A stretch of DNA of 64,000 nucleotides, taken from positions 93,501-157,500 of the forward strand of contig JAMPIV010012196.1 of assembly GCA_024509875.1 (NCBI GenBank), read 5' to 3'. The notes beneath the pieces were generated by a model. It ran no database searches, was not told where the DNA came from, and saw nothing but the letters and a program-made list of their open reading frames with translations. The DNA comes from Oreohelix idahoensis. Taxonomy: Eukaryota > Mollusca > Gastropoda > Stylommatophora > Oreohelicidae. Shown in pieces: positions 46,338-57,891 of the stretch (positions within the stretch are counted from its first letter, which is position 1; each line of letters opens with the position of its first letter). The translations under genes and the position numbers were made by a program.

Positions 46338-47553
46338 GATAAGAATGGAAAATTGCTTATTAATATACAAGAACAAATGAAGAGATGGACAGAACATTTT
46401 GAGGAACTTCTCAATAGACCATCTCCAACTAATCTCCCAGACATCCAGCCAGCAGAAGAGGAGCTACAAATCAGCTATGAACGACCAAGTAGAGAAGAAA
46501 TAAAGAAAGCCATAAAGCTTCTGAAAGATGGAAAAGCAGCTGGTCCAGATTGCATTCCAGCAGAGGCCATCAAAACAGATATTGATACCTCTACAGAGAT
46601 ATTATACAAACTACTTGGCAAAAGTCTGGGAGAGAGAGGAAATACCAGCAGAATGAAAGGAAGGTTATCTGGTCAAGTTGCCTAAGAAGGGAAATTTACA
46701 AGAGTGCACAAATTATATATAGAGGAATAATGTTACTATCAGTGCCAGGAAAAGTATTAAACAGAATCATCCTTGAGAGATTAAAAGTGTCCATAGACAA
46801 GCAACTGAGATGAACAAGCAGGTTTTCGACAAAACAGATCCTGTACAGACCAGATAGCCACATTGAGAATAATAGTTGAACAAAGTCTGGAATGGAATTC
46901 ACCGCTATACATCGGATTCGTGGACTATGAAAAGGCATTTGACAGTGTAGACAGAGAATCGCTTTGGAAATTGATGAGGCATTATGGAGTTCCCATGAAG
47001 ATCATTAACTTAATAAAGAACACCTATGAAGACAATACAGGCAGAGTTCTTCACGAAGGACAACTTACAGAACCGTTTAGGATAAGAACGGGAGTGAGAC
47101 AGGGATGCCTCTTGTCTCCATTTCTTTTCTTACTAGCAATAGGTTGGGTTGTGAAAACATCGACATCACACACACAACAGAAATTGAATCCAATGGAATC
47201 TGACTAAACAGCTTGATGATCTGGATTTTGCAGATGACTTGGCTCTTCTGTCCCATAACCATAATTAGATGCAAGAGAAAATGAAAATTCTCGATGAGAG
47301 GTCACAACAAGTGGGCCTGAAAATACACAGGGAAAAGACAAAGATTATGAGAATATTTGCAAGAAATGATAACAAGGTTGAACTTGAAGAAACACCACTT
47401 AAAGATGTAGAATCGTGCACACATCTTGGAAATAATATAGACAACGTTAGAGGGACAGACAGTGATATCAAAATAACAGTACAAAAAGCAAGAGGAGCTT
47501 TCATTGCATTGGGAAACATACTGTCTCAACACAAGAATGTTGCTAACAATTGA
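46338..47553 (+). pseudogene. LINE reverse transcriptase, broken
   Basis: From the start: PDKNGKLL, EQMKRWTEHFEELLNRPSP, IKKAIKLLKDGKAAGPDCIP (finger region), FVDYEKAFDSVDRESLW (first catalytic Asp), RIRTGVRQGCLLSPFLF, LDFADDLALLSH (FADD box), and LKIHREKTKIMRIF with SCTHLGNNID. These blocks are in the correct order for an RTE/CR1-type LINE. They occupy at least four frame segments with stops near 46685 and 47204, so the gene is dead. It ends at the tandem repeat near 47520, before the C-terminal domain. Confidence 0.9.
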
Positions 47554-47690
47554 TAATCTACTGTCTCAATACAAGATTACAAGCAACTGATAATTTATTG
47601 TCTCAATACAAGACTTACAAGCAACTGATAATTTATTGTCTCAACACGAGGCTGTTGCCAGCAACCAACAATCTACCGTTTCAGTAAATG
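47519..47690. repeat. Tandem repeat of about 40 bp, four units
   Basis: Units contain ACTGTCTCAATACAAGA, then CAACTGATAAT. The first unit is the end of the LINE coding part, so the repeat may have grown from it. Confidence 0.8.
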
Positions 47691-48499
47691 ATTACTACCA
47701 ATTTCTTCTGACTCACACCCATGAGTATTACCACCGTTCTATATTTAGAACTTTTACCATACATGCTGAAACCCGCCCCGTTAACATATTACGCAGACGA
47801 ATGCAATTACACTGACCCGCTTGGTGCGCTGAAGTCCTAGCCGTGATAAATATTGACAACCCCTCCTTCACCGTCCATGAACCATGCTGTGCACTTTTAG
47901 CGAACAATGTCAGAGTCGGTGGGTCTATGAATTCGATTGCGGAGACAATATGAGCTTAGTCCACTGTCTTCTGGAGTGCCCCTGGAAAAGTACCTCGTAC
48001 TACTTCCAATTTACTTAATACAGGAACGACCCACAAGTGGAGAGTGTGAAATTCGCGCGCAATAGACAGCGGTGGTAAAATAAAACGGTAGAACAAAAAA
48101 AAAAATTTAAAAATTAATAAAACACACAAATAGTAAGTAATACGTCTTACAAAAAGAAAGGACAAGAAAAACCTACGTTGCGGCCACAAGGCCTTCGTCG
48201 GGGACAGACAAACAAGAGATAGGAGGGAAAGAAAGTGAGAATTAAGTGGAGAACATGAAACTTAACGAAATAAGAGAAAAATACTTCCTTAAGTGTTAGC
48301 ACATGTTGGAGCAAAGATGGCTGCCACAAAGAATGCAACTAAAATATACTGTCCGTTCGCATCTTACGCGGGGGTTAGGTTCTGAGGACGCCGCGTAATG
48401 TCAAGAAAAGCGTAAAGTCAAAATAAAACGGTAGCCTCAGCAAGCCTCCATAATTTGCTCACTTTCCGAATAAAAGCTATTTCACATTTTTATTTCGCT
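47691..48499 (-). other. Intergenic with hammerhead-like motif at 48175-48209
   Basis: The minus strand reads GTCTGTCC, CCGACGA, AGGCC-TTGT-GGCC and GCAACGT. The stem is perfect, but CTGA is CCGA and GAAAC is GCAAC. On the plus strand, 47920-47990 gives YEFDCGDNMSLVHCLLECPW, which resembles the end of LINEs with RNase H. The rest is unassigned. Confidence 0.4.
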
Positions 48500-49279
48500 A
48501 CATTTAACAGCTCCTTATTTGCATTTAGAGGCCATTGTTTGTAATAACAGGGGGTTTTTTTTTTCCTTCTTCTTCGTTCATTTCCAGACGTCAACTTGAA
48601 TATGTTCAAAGAAAGCAGTAGTGAGCTTGAGAATGTTGGTATCTCCTTAGAGTTTTTGCAGGAATGGTGCTGGTGATAGCCATATGCGTTGTCTCTGTTC
48701 CTCATATGTAGGGCACCTTTGAAGCAGATGTTCAGCAGTCATTTTATCGGTGCCACAGTTACACTCTCATCAGTAGTTTCTATCTTTAACTTGTTGAATA
48801 GATGGTATTTCAGTCTGTTGTGGCCTGTACGGAGTCTGGAGATTACCACTTGTTCCCTTCTGCTGAGCTGGTAATATACGTCATCTTTTTGTGGCCTGGT
48901 GGAATCTGCTTCTCACTTGCTCCTGTATCTACTCTTGATAAAAGTCTCTTCATAACTTGTGCTTGTGTCAGGCTGAGGTAGCTTTCTACCTTTCTTTGCC
49001 AATGTATCAGCCTCTTCATTTCCGGGGATATTGCAGTGAGAAGGGATGCACTGTATCTCAACTCTTTTGAATTGCTGACATAATTTGTAAAGAGTTACTC
49101 TTAGGCCGTCCAGGTCAGCATTATTATGACTCTTCAGCTTTGCAATTACCGACAGCGCGTTTGTTAAGAGAGCTACTTGTTTCTTGAAGATTTCTTCTGT
49201 CATTAGGACTTCTACGCAGTTTTTAAGGCGTCTGCCTCTGCTTTTAAAGTTACTGGAGAATGTTTCTGTTGAGACTGAC
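48500..49279 (-). pseudogene. LINE RNase H C-terminal half and tail, interrupted by Gmr1-C
   Basis: Minus-strand peptides in order: KAEADALKTA, VALLTNALSVIAKLKSHNN, VEIQCIPSHCNIPGNEEADT (RNase H, with the HCxIPGNEEAD box), then, after a slip, SRREQVVISRLRTGH, KYHLFNKLK and HLLQRCP. The N-terminal part (YTDESATTPSEDG) lies beyond Gmr1-C at 60513-60790. CTGAC is duplicated on both sides. Stops and slips show that it is dead. Confidence 0.85.
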
Positions 49280-50759
49280 TGATAAGGTTGATAACGTTGG
49301 ATTTTTATTCCCGTTAATGATATCCACCAAAAGATAGATATAAGTGGATGAAAGCAGACATCATCATCATCATCAGTTGATAAGATCTCTATGGTGTTGT
49401 TTGCTCCACTGTAGTGTATGGAATGTCAACTTGACCTACGCAGTGGTGTGTAGACATGGATTGAGTGTATAATGTGCGAATGATGATAAAGGTTCGTGGT
49501 GTTGACAAAAAATGTTCATTTCTCACACTCATGTATGGCTGGAAGTCATCGACACCAACGACTGTGTACCTTTTCTAAAGTTTAATTGGACGTACACACT
49601 CGACAGCACAGATAGTGACAAATCACAGGTTGCCATAATACATCATAGTACAGTGGATAAATGGTCTTGCAATGTTACATGGGCACTCATGTAGAATAAG
49701 TGTATAATGGACTGTCGGTAGCCAAGCACTCAGTATCGCCCATACATATATCATCTGACTTCACTGACTGGGCACGTCAGCTTATAAACAATATTTCAGA
49801 TGGCTTCTAAACCTAATCTCGTCTAGCGACGATTCTTCAACATAATGTTCAGCACATATTTTTCCATATAATAATATTGAACCGCTAATAACGGGTTCTC
49901 ATGTGTAGCAGTGATCTCTGGACTAAACAAGCGATAATACGGGCATCCCTTTTCTCTTCTTGAAAGTCACTACATGTTTTGGTTCCAAGATGGCTTCACT
50001 CGTGAGCTGTCACTCACGTTTGGATACAGATAATGAATCTGTCCTAAAGTTAGTCATTCATAAAACATTTCATTGCTCTGTAGATTTGATCATGAACAAT
50101 TGACTGCAATCTACAGGATATAGTGCTGCTAGGAATCGAAGTCGTTTTCATCGAGTCAAATATATTCTCTTAGACATTCAAATCGTAACTATCGAAAATG
50201 GTGGCTTCGATCGAGAGTTCATAAGAGTATCTTTGATTACCTTGGTATAGGAAATATGAAACTGCCATTCCTTGGCAATACGACTAAACACTGGGGTAAA
50301 GCATACACGATAGGTTTAGACGACTATCACCTTCCCCACAAATACTGAGATCACTTTTTCCCCGGCGACAGGCCGACATGGAAAACACACAGTCCCTATC
50401 AGGACGAAGCCAAATCACACCACACTCTAGCGACACATCCGCCGAATAGCCTTCGACCTCTCTAGAGACAACAGAACATATAGTTCGACTTAGATATGTA
50501 AAGATATACAGATATAAGACAGACTCGTCCTACTCAGACAAACAATACACATAAATTCAGGCCATAGATATTCTGAAGCAAGAACAATCTATTATTACCC
50601 AAACAACGAATAAATCGCAGTAAAATGGATTTATCCGCGGAGTTTGATCGAAAGAGCCGACACAACTTTCAAGGGAAGTAACTCAATAATGACTTTCCCT
50701 TAAGCACTAAAAAATTACCAATGTATAATATTGTAAGATATCAAAGACTGCACGTAACA
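49280..50759 (-). repeat. Gmr1-C 3' LTR (1480 bp)
   Basis: Direct repeat of 58996-60507. A small frame (49512-49694) recurs in both LTRs and has no recognisable domain. Confidence 0.95.
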
Positions 50760-51245
50760 GTCTTACCACACCTCCCGGGAAAAAAAAAAATGGAACATTT
50801 TTTTTTTTTTTGAAATACATCTAGGAGCAACGTACAATAGGCTCACAACGCATGAATAATGCGCAGATGAAAATATCAGGAATACATATAACGCCTAATA
50901 TGAGGCTAAGTCGACTTATGGAGCGACTGGTGAGAATGTGTCTCATAAACTGAGAGAAATTATTTCTCTACAAGTATATTTTTCCAGGAAGGTGTCATCA
51001 AAGTATAATACAATTCTGGCAATTACACAATGCCTAAAAAATTCATATCATCATTTCGCATTAGATATCTTAAATTTATGATTTATGAAGAAAGAATCAT
51101 CAAAGCACAGCGGTGAATAAACATCAATGAACCGCTATGTAGTGATACAATCATTATATTATTAAATTACAAATGTGTATCTATCATGATATAGAAAAGG
51201 AACTACTATAGAACTAGACATATCAAGAAGTCTAAGCCCTAATAG
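50760..51245 (-). other. Gmr1-C 3' untranslated segment
   Basis: Non-coding between the pol stop and the 3' LTR. On the minus strand GGGAGGTGTGGTAAGAC directly before the LTR is the likely, imperfect polypurine tract. Confidence 0.55.
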
Positions 51246-53824
51246 TTATGTGGAATCATGTGGGCATCTTGACAGAATGTCTGCCATCACATTATCTGAT
51301 CCACGAATAGCTCGCACAGAGAAATGAAAAGGTTGAAGAGCAATTGCATATCGAGTAGACCTCGAGCTCTTCAAATTCTTACTCTGTATAGCAGTAAGAG
51401 CTTTTTGGTCGGTTTCTACTATGAAATGTGCGCCTAGAAGGAATCTCTGTAGTTTGAGGATCGACCAAACCATAGCTAATAGCTCACGGTCTAAAACCGA
51501 ATAATTCCTTTCTGCCGCATTAAGTTTTCTGGAAATATACATTACAGGATGCAGAGTTCCAGAGTACTCTTGCATTAGTGCCGCTCCAATCCCAGTGGAT
51601 GAAGCGTCACTACGAAGAACGAATGTCTTATCTTTAGTGGGTAGCACTAAAATAGGTGGTGTTGAAAACAGTGTTTTAATCTTATCCAGAGAGCATTGGC
51701 ATTCCTGAGACCAGTGGACCACATTAGGCGAACCTTTCTTTAGAAGTTTTGAGAGAGGTGCCATGATAGAGGATAGATTCTGAATGAATCTGCCATAAAA
51801 TTGAATAAGACCTAACAGACTTCTCACCTGTTTTTTAGTCTTAGGGATTGAGATGTTAAGTATCTTACTAGTATTATGGTCCTCTGTCTTTAGGAAACCA
51901 TGACCAACTCGGTGGCCTAGGAAAGAAATTTCGCTAAAACCAATATAGGCTTTAGAGGGTTTCGCTGTCAGGTTGTGCTCACGCAAAGTAGACAGCAATT
52001 CATCTAACCCCGAATAGTGATCTTCCCAAGTATCGCTGAAAAGACAGATGTCGTCTAGATATGCAATGACATCTGACCGATAAGATAGGATTCGGCGCAT
52101 CATGCGTACGAATGTAGCTGGTGCGTTCATAAGACCGAAAGGCATAAAATTCCATTGGAACAAACCTCTAGGTGTTGAAAAAGCCGTGAGAGGTTTGGCG
52201 CGTTCAGATAAAGGAACTTGCCAATATCCTTTAGACAAATCAAGTTTAGTGAAAAAATGAGATTTGGAGAGTCGAGTAAGTAGCTCTTCCAGTAAAGGCA
52301 TAGGTTCGGCATCGAACTTCGTTACTTGATTCAATTTTCGATAGTCAACGCAAAGACGTATGTTATTGTCTTTTTTACGAACAATAACCATCGGCGAAGA
52401 ATATGCAGAGGTGGATGGTTCGATTATTTTCAAATCTATCATCTCATCCAACTCTTTCTCGACCTGTGCTTGAAAATGTATAGGTATAGGATAAGGTCTA
52501 ATCCTAATAGGAGTATGGTCAGTTAGAACAATGTCATGTTGAATGACATTCGTTTGTCCAGGGATGTCAGTGAGTACATCCTGAAATGTTTGCAACATAG
52601 TTGAAACTTGTCGCTGTTCTCCTAGAGACAAATCAGGAGAGACAGTAACGTTCTTCCATGATTCACTGGAATGAAGTGGGATCATTGGAAGAGGAAGATT
52701 TACATCTGAAAAACTTGTTTCCTCATCCTGTATCACGGACAGTGATGAGTAATGACCATGTGGTACTGGAGAATTGTCCGTTGCTTGGAAAATGGGTTGC
52801 AAATAATCCGGACGTTCATGGAATTCAGTAAGCATATTGATGTGGAAGGTTTTATGCTTCCCATCAATATTGACAATATAGTCGACATCGGAAATTTTCG
52901 ATATTATATCGTACGGACCTTTCCAAGAAATAAGTAATCTGTTTTCCCTACAAGGTAGTAATACAAATGCTTTGTCACCAGGACAAAGTTGTCGTAAGCA
53001 TCTCTTCTTATTGGCAAATTGCCTTGCCTTCTGTTTCGCAAATTCAGAAGAAGAAGTTGCTAATTTGCATGCTTCGATAATCTTTTGTCTCAACGCGATG
53101 ACATATTCGTAGGATGACTTTGTGTCATCGTCAATATTGTCAGATGTTATGAGATCGTGAAGCAACGACATAGGGCCACGCGGACGCGCGCCAAAGACGA
53201 GTTCAAAGGGAGAAAATCCCGTATGTTCATTGGGTACCTCTCTGTAAGCGAAGAGGGCCGCAGGTAAAACTCTGTCCCAGTCCTGAGGATGATCCTCAGT
53301 TATTTTCCCCAGTAAGTTTTTAAGTGTTCTATTAAGGCGTTCGACCATACCATTAGACATTGGATGGTAGATACTACTTAAAGATCTATCTATCTGCAGA
53401 GTAGACATTACTTGAGACATGGTATCTGATATTAGTTGGGTGCCATGGTCTGACAATATCTCTCCGGGGAACCCCAGACGAGAAAATATAAGCCAAAGAG
53501 CATCTGCAATATCAGCAGTAGTAATGCTCTTCAGAGGAATAGCCTCTGGCCAACGTGTGCACATATCAACACACGTCAAGATAAACTGATGTCCTCTGGC
53601 AGACTTGATCTTAAATGGACCAATTATGTCTATGGCCATTTTTTGGAACGGCCGAATAGGAATGTCCGCCGCCTGAATGGGTGCAGCATGCCGTGGACCT
53701 TTGGATTTAACTTCCTGACATACTTTACAAGATCGACAATAAATCCGTATGTCCTTGTTTACCAATGGCCAAAAGAAAGCCGCAAGGACTCTTGACTTAG
53801 TACGGGAAAAACCCATGTGTCCAG

Positions 53825-55479
53825 TAGAGGTGGGCGAATCGATACACTCCGTTGTTTCGAGACAGTCGGCTCAATTAATTATACTGTGTCGAAACAGTGT
53901 GTCGAAACAGTGTGTCGACACGGCGGCACAATTTCCCGTATAGGGGAGAAAGAAGTCTCTTATAGACAGTACCGGGGCGGGTATACATGAATTGTGTGAG
54001 ACAATTTCCTCTGTTTTTACTGTCGTGTGTGAAAATCTATGGCGTTTCGTGTGACCACAATTCAATATTTTTACACAAGTCTTCATTATGATGAAATAAA
54101 ACGTAGATATGAAGATAGCTGCAGTATATGGGAAAATAATAAAAAACAACAATAATAATAACAACAGTAATAATAACACATGATATCAAACTAGAGTAAG
54201 CTAGTTTTGGTAGACAATGATTCAAATCCACACCGAGTAGGCCTACACATATATCAGCAGAACTAATAAAGTGTCCATTACATTTATACGAACACACGGA
54301 CACTTTCAACTTTAACATAGCGCCTAAAACATTGACAACTGCAGCACTGACACAATTTCCAGTGTCTATAACTTCTCAGCAAAAATAATATCACTTGTAA
54401 AATCAAGTCATCATAACACATCCCTGAAAAATATGACATGTTTGATATTCCATACTAATGTTCCGAACGGTTGATTCAAATTTTACATAGGATCAGACAG
54501 TGTGTCGCTGCAAAACAGCGAGGCAGACGAAACAAACAAGCAGGAAGTGTCGAATCGCTCGCTGTTTCGAAGCATATTTTCGACCCTTGAATGATAAAAT
54601 ACCAGAACACACGTTACATTTTACTTTGTTGTCTTTGATCTTTACAAAATAATCCCAAACAGGGCTTCTCCCCGCCATAAATGAAGATTAAATGATGTTG
54701 AACACAAGTTTTAAACACTATTTTATGTATAAACAAAACACGTTTTCATACGAGAGCGCCCGAATCAAGAGTACCGTAACATGCGTATAATGAGCGCTTG
54801 GATGAAATAGAACTATGGAACTGTTTCGAAACAGCAGACTACAAGTAAATTAACTGAAACAATGAGACATGAGTCGTGACACCCTAGTATGCAGATTTAC
54901 TTATTCTCGTTAGTACAAATCTATGGTATTTCGTGTGACCACTGTTAAGAATTTTACACAGTCGTTTTCATTATGATGATATGCAAGGGGAACATGCTGA
55001 CAGCTGCAGTAAAAGTGAAAAAAATAATAATAATAACAGTAATAATGACACATTATATAAAACTAGAATAGGTACAGTCAGCGACAATGATTCAACTCAA
55101 ACCGAGCAGACACCTAATAGTAGTAAGCCTCTTTCAGTCCTGAGGAATTATTTAAAAAAAAAAATTATGACTTGTTTGATTTTCCATACTATTTATAAAC
55201 GCCTAATGTACCGCACGCTTGACACATTTTTACAAAGGCCCCTGAAGGTTAGACAATGATACAGTGTGCCTCTTTGCAAAACAGCGAAGCGGACGGGAAC
55301 TGAAACTGCAGTTTCAATACACGAAACAGGCTATGTATCGAATCTGCGTGAGACAGTGCGTCTCTGCAAAACAGTCAGGAATTGACACTGTATCGACACC
55401 GCAAGAAAACTGTGTTTCGAAGCGTTCGGGTACGATGCAGTTTCAACGCATTGTATCGATACATACACACAGTAGCCAT
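53825..55479 (-). mobile_element. hAT-like DNA transposon inserted in Gmr1-C integrase
   Basis: It is flanked by 8-base near-duplicates GTGTCCAG (53817-53824) and CTGTCCAG (55480-55487), as expected for hAT. The left end begins TAGAGGTGGGCGAATCGATA, and the subterminal AATCGATACACTCCGTTG pairs with TATCGATACAATGCGTTG of the right end read inverted. Many GTGTCGAAACAG-like motifs occur near both ends. An internal direct duplication (about 54038-54480 and 54920-55290) is diverged. The only coding hint is a BED finger start, so it is non-autonomous. Confidence 0.72.
54493..54678 (-). pseudogene. BED zinc-finger fragment
   Basis: The frame starts MAGRSPVWDYFVKIKDNKVK and continues CNVCSGILSF...QRAIRHF. 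This fits the BED finger (S-x-V-W-x-x-F, then C-x2-C and a His) found at the N-terminus of hAT transposases, where it binds transposon ends. The stop comes about 15 residues later, and no RNase-H-like transposase follows. Confidence 0.65.
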
Positions 55480-56151
55480 CTGTCCAGCACACTGAGAGTC
55501 GTGAGCGTGCTGCAAAATTTTAACTCTCAAATTCTTGGGAACCAGGATTTGAGAATGACTTGACGTAATGGAGTCTTGAACCATACGTACAAGTACGCCA
55601 TTCTTCTTTGTAATCCACGATTTACGACTTGTGTCTTTATTCGGATCACCTTTAGTTGCAAGAATGAAGAATTTCTTCAGAGTGGGATCATCTTCTTGCT
55701 GTTTTATAAACGAGTCACGAGAAATTACCAAGGGATTATCTTGGTTATGCACTTCATTATTTTCAATAGATGAAGTTTGAGGCATATTAAGAGCCTGAGC
55801 TCTAGTGACTACAGCGTTAGCAATCTGCATGTTTTGCCTTTCCCACGTGGAAATTTGTTGCGGAGTGCATTCTTTGACTCCATGAATGCGACCGATGATG
55901 AGGTCAGCGATCGGATTCGGAAGAAGACATGCGTGTACATCTCCTGTAAAGAAAGGAGTAGCAATCCTAATGATAGCAGTAGAGTATTTCTCTAATGTGC
56001 CGCCAAATGTTACACATTTGACTACTTGTCCAGTGGCACGGGAAGGATCTACGAGTGACTGCCTAACACCAATTGTGGTGCATCCAGAATCAAATAGCAC
56101 AGAGACTGGATTGTTATTCACTAAACCCTTATGTAAGACAAGAGAACCTCT

Positions 56152-57891
56152 TCAATCATGCGCGACTGATGCTGGAAGAGCAGGAAGAGGATGGCCACAG
56201 CTTAAAGTAGACACTGTGGTTGGCTCAAATAGCGTTTTGCATTGGGGGCACTGAGATGCTCTCCCAAAATCAAAAGCGGCACATGCCATATTACTAGCAT
56301 CATTATTATCTTTACTCTGTTTATAGGCTTCATTGGACTCTTGTTGTGCAGAGTTTGCCTGAAAATGTGGTTTATGTCTTTTGTATTGAGATCTACCTCG
56401 GTTATTATCACCTCTGTAGTTATTGTTACCTCTATTGTAACCCCTATTTGGGTTTGAGTCATAGTTCCCTTGGTTACCATTATCATATTCATTATAATGA
56501 GTATCTCTGTAATTATGATCTTGTTGACTCCAAGACGGATAACCCTGATAGTTTCTATAATTACTTCCTCTACGGAAATTCCTATAATTATGACCACCCC
56601 TGTGTCGAGAGCTATCAGCTCGTCTCCAGTTCTTTGAAGAAGAACCCTGAAATGATTGGTTACCTTGGTTTTGATAACTATTATGGTTACCTTTTTTATC
56701 AAATCTGTTTTGAGGTCCCTGAAATCTGTGTGAATAATTGGGATTGTATGGTGTTGCTGAAGCAACTGGCATACTCTCCTTAATCTTAGTGTTGCCAAAA
56801 GTCACGTCGGGGTGTGCAGTGACATATTGGGAACAATATTCTTCCATTTCTTTTAGAGATTTGGGTTTACGCTCATGTATAAATTCAAGGAAAGGTTTGT
56901 TCACACATGACATAATCTTATCTCTGAGCAACAAATCCATAAGTCCTTCATACGTTTTTTCTGTTTTGGAAAGCTCAATCCAACGATCAACTGTGAGACG
57001 TGCCTTTGCAGTGAATTCTGAGAATTCTACACCCGTCTCAGGCACCATCGTTTTAAATAAAAGGCGATAGCCTTCCTCACTTAGCTGATATTTTTTTATC
57101 AAAGCCGCCCTAATGACATCATAATTATCCTTATCTGCTTCTCCTACAAGGCATAATCTAGTCAAAGATTCACCTTTCAAGTTTTCTGATAATTGATTAG
57201 CGTATTGTGATTTATCCACATTATGTGTACGACAAGAACGTTCAAATCTATCCAGCCAGAATGTAATATCGTCACTGGACTGATTGAACGGTGGAACCTT
57301 AACCTTGTAAGTAGAAGGTTTACCATTACCACTAGATGCCTGATTAACATTACTCATACTTGTCAATCTCAATTTCTCTAACTCAAATTCATGTTCTCTT
57401 ATTGCTTTTTTCTCTTCAGCATCTAATCTTTTTTGTTCAGCCTCCCTGTCTAATCTTTTTTGTTCAGCTTCCCTGTCTAATCTTTTTTGTTCAGCTTCAC
57501 TGTCTAATCTTTTTTGTTCCGCAGCAGCTTCTCTTTCTAATTTTTTTTGTTCAGCTTCACTGTCTAATCTTTTTTGTTCCGCAGCAGCTTCTCTTTCTAA
57601 TTTTTTTTGTTCAGCTGCAGCTTCTCTTTCTAATTTTTTTTGTTCAGCTTCAAATCTCCTTTCCTCCACCTGCATCTGCAATTTCTTTTGTTCAGCAGCA
57701 GCCTCAGCTTCTCTTTCTAATCTTTTCTCTTCCGCCATAGCTTTTCTTTCTTCTGCAGCTAATCTTTTCTCTTCTGCAGCTAATGCTTTGTCATATTGAG
57801 CAACTGCCCATTGTTCTAATTGTTGACCAGTCTTATCAAGGGCTTTCCCTTGTGTAATGAAGTATTCTAATGTAGCCATGATGTCTAACAA
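56152..57891 (-). CDS. Gmr1-C gag
   Basis: A 579-residue gag. Residues 1-40 form a helical head (MLDIMATLEYFITQGKALDK...). Residues 40-175 are a long coiled coil with repeated AEQKKLEREA and AEQKRLDSE units. The capsid lies at about 190-370: FWLDRFERSCRTH, NYDVIRAALIKKYQ, and a SCAN-like part (EFSEFTAKARLTVDRW, LLLRDKIMSCV, FLEFI). Residues 390-525 are rich in N, R, G, Y and Q, including NYRGDNNRG, probably RNA-binding. The end has CPQC, then CGHP, instead of a CCHC knuckle. The UGA at 56152-56154 is followed in frame by protease. The start is the first ATG after the leader. Confidence 0.9.
   Translation of the reverse strand: MLDIMATLEYFITQGKALDKTGQQLEQWAVAQYDKALAAEEKRLAAEERKAMAEEKRLEREAEAAAEQKKLQMQVEERRFEAEQKKLEREAAAEQKKLEREAAAEQKRLDSEAEQKKLEREAAAEQKRLDSEAEQKRLDREAEQKRLDREAEQKRLDAEEKKAIREHEFELEKLRLTSMSNVNQASSGNGKPSTYKVKVPPFNQSSDDITFWLDRFERSCRTHNVDKSQYANQLSENLKGESLTRLCLVGEADKDNYDVIRAALIKKYQLSEEGYRLLFKTMVPETGVEFSEFTAKARLTVDRWIELSKTEKTYEGLMDLLLRDKIMSCVNKPFLEFIHERKPKSLKEMEEYCSQYVTAHPDVTFGNTKIKESMPVASATPYNPNYSHRFQGPQNRFDKKGNHNSYQNQGNQSFQGSSSKNWRRADSSRHRGGHNYRNFRRGSNYRNYQGYPSWSQQDHNYRDTHYNEYDNGNQGNYDSNPNRGYNRGNNNYRGDNNRGRSQYKRHKPHFQANSAQQESNEAYKQSKDNNDASNMACAAFDFGRASQCPQCKTLFEPTTVSTLSCGHPLPALPASVAHD

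Larger units (their letters stand above)
51246..56121 (-). pseudogene. Gmr1-C pol: protease, integrase, RT, RNase H; interrupted only by a hAT-like insertion
   Basis: The first part (55487-56121) has a protease with LFDSGCTT (DSG in place of DTG) and LIIGRIHG, then the first half of the integrase finger. The frame resumes at 53816 with GFSRTK, CRSCKVCQE, core D (AIDIIGPF), D (LSDHGTQ) and E (GMVERLNRT), and a GPY module (SWKGPY). RT follows with CVDYRKLNQV, FTKLDLSKGYWQVPL and catalytic AYLDDICLF. RNase H has RSDASSTGIGAAL, DRELLAMVW, ETDQKAL and NVMADILSRC, ending at 51246. Removing 1663 bases keeps frame, so all domains appear complete. There is no ATG near 56121. Pol follows gag in the same frame after one UGA. 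Confidence 0.93.

Noticed and set aside
45915..46444. Poly-glutamate, poly-lysine and poly-serine proteins
   Set aside because: Translations of the (GAA)n tract; the true signal is a LINE endonuclease end beside a GAA-tailed repeat.
56202..56798. 198-codon minus-strand frame
   Set aside because: An out-of-frame shadow of the gag C-terminal N/R/Y-rich region.
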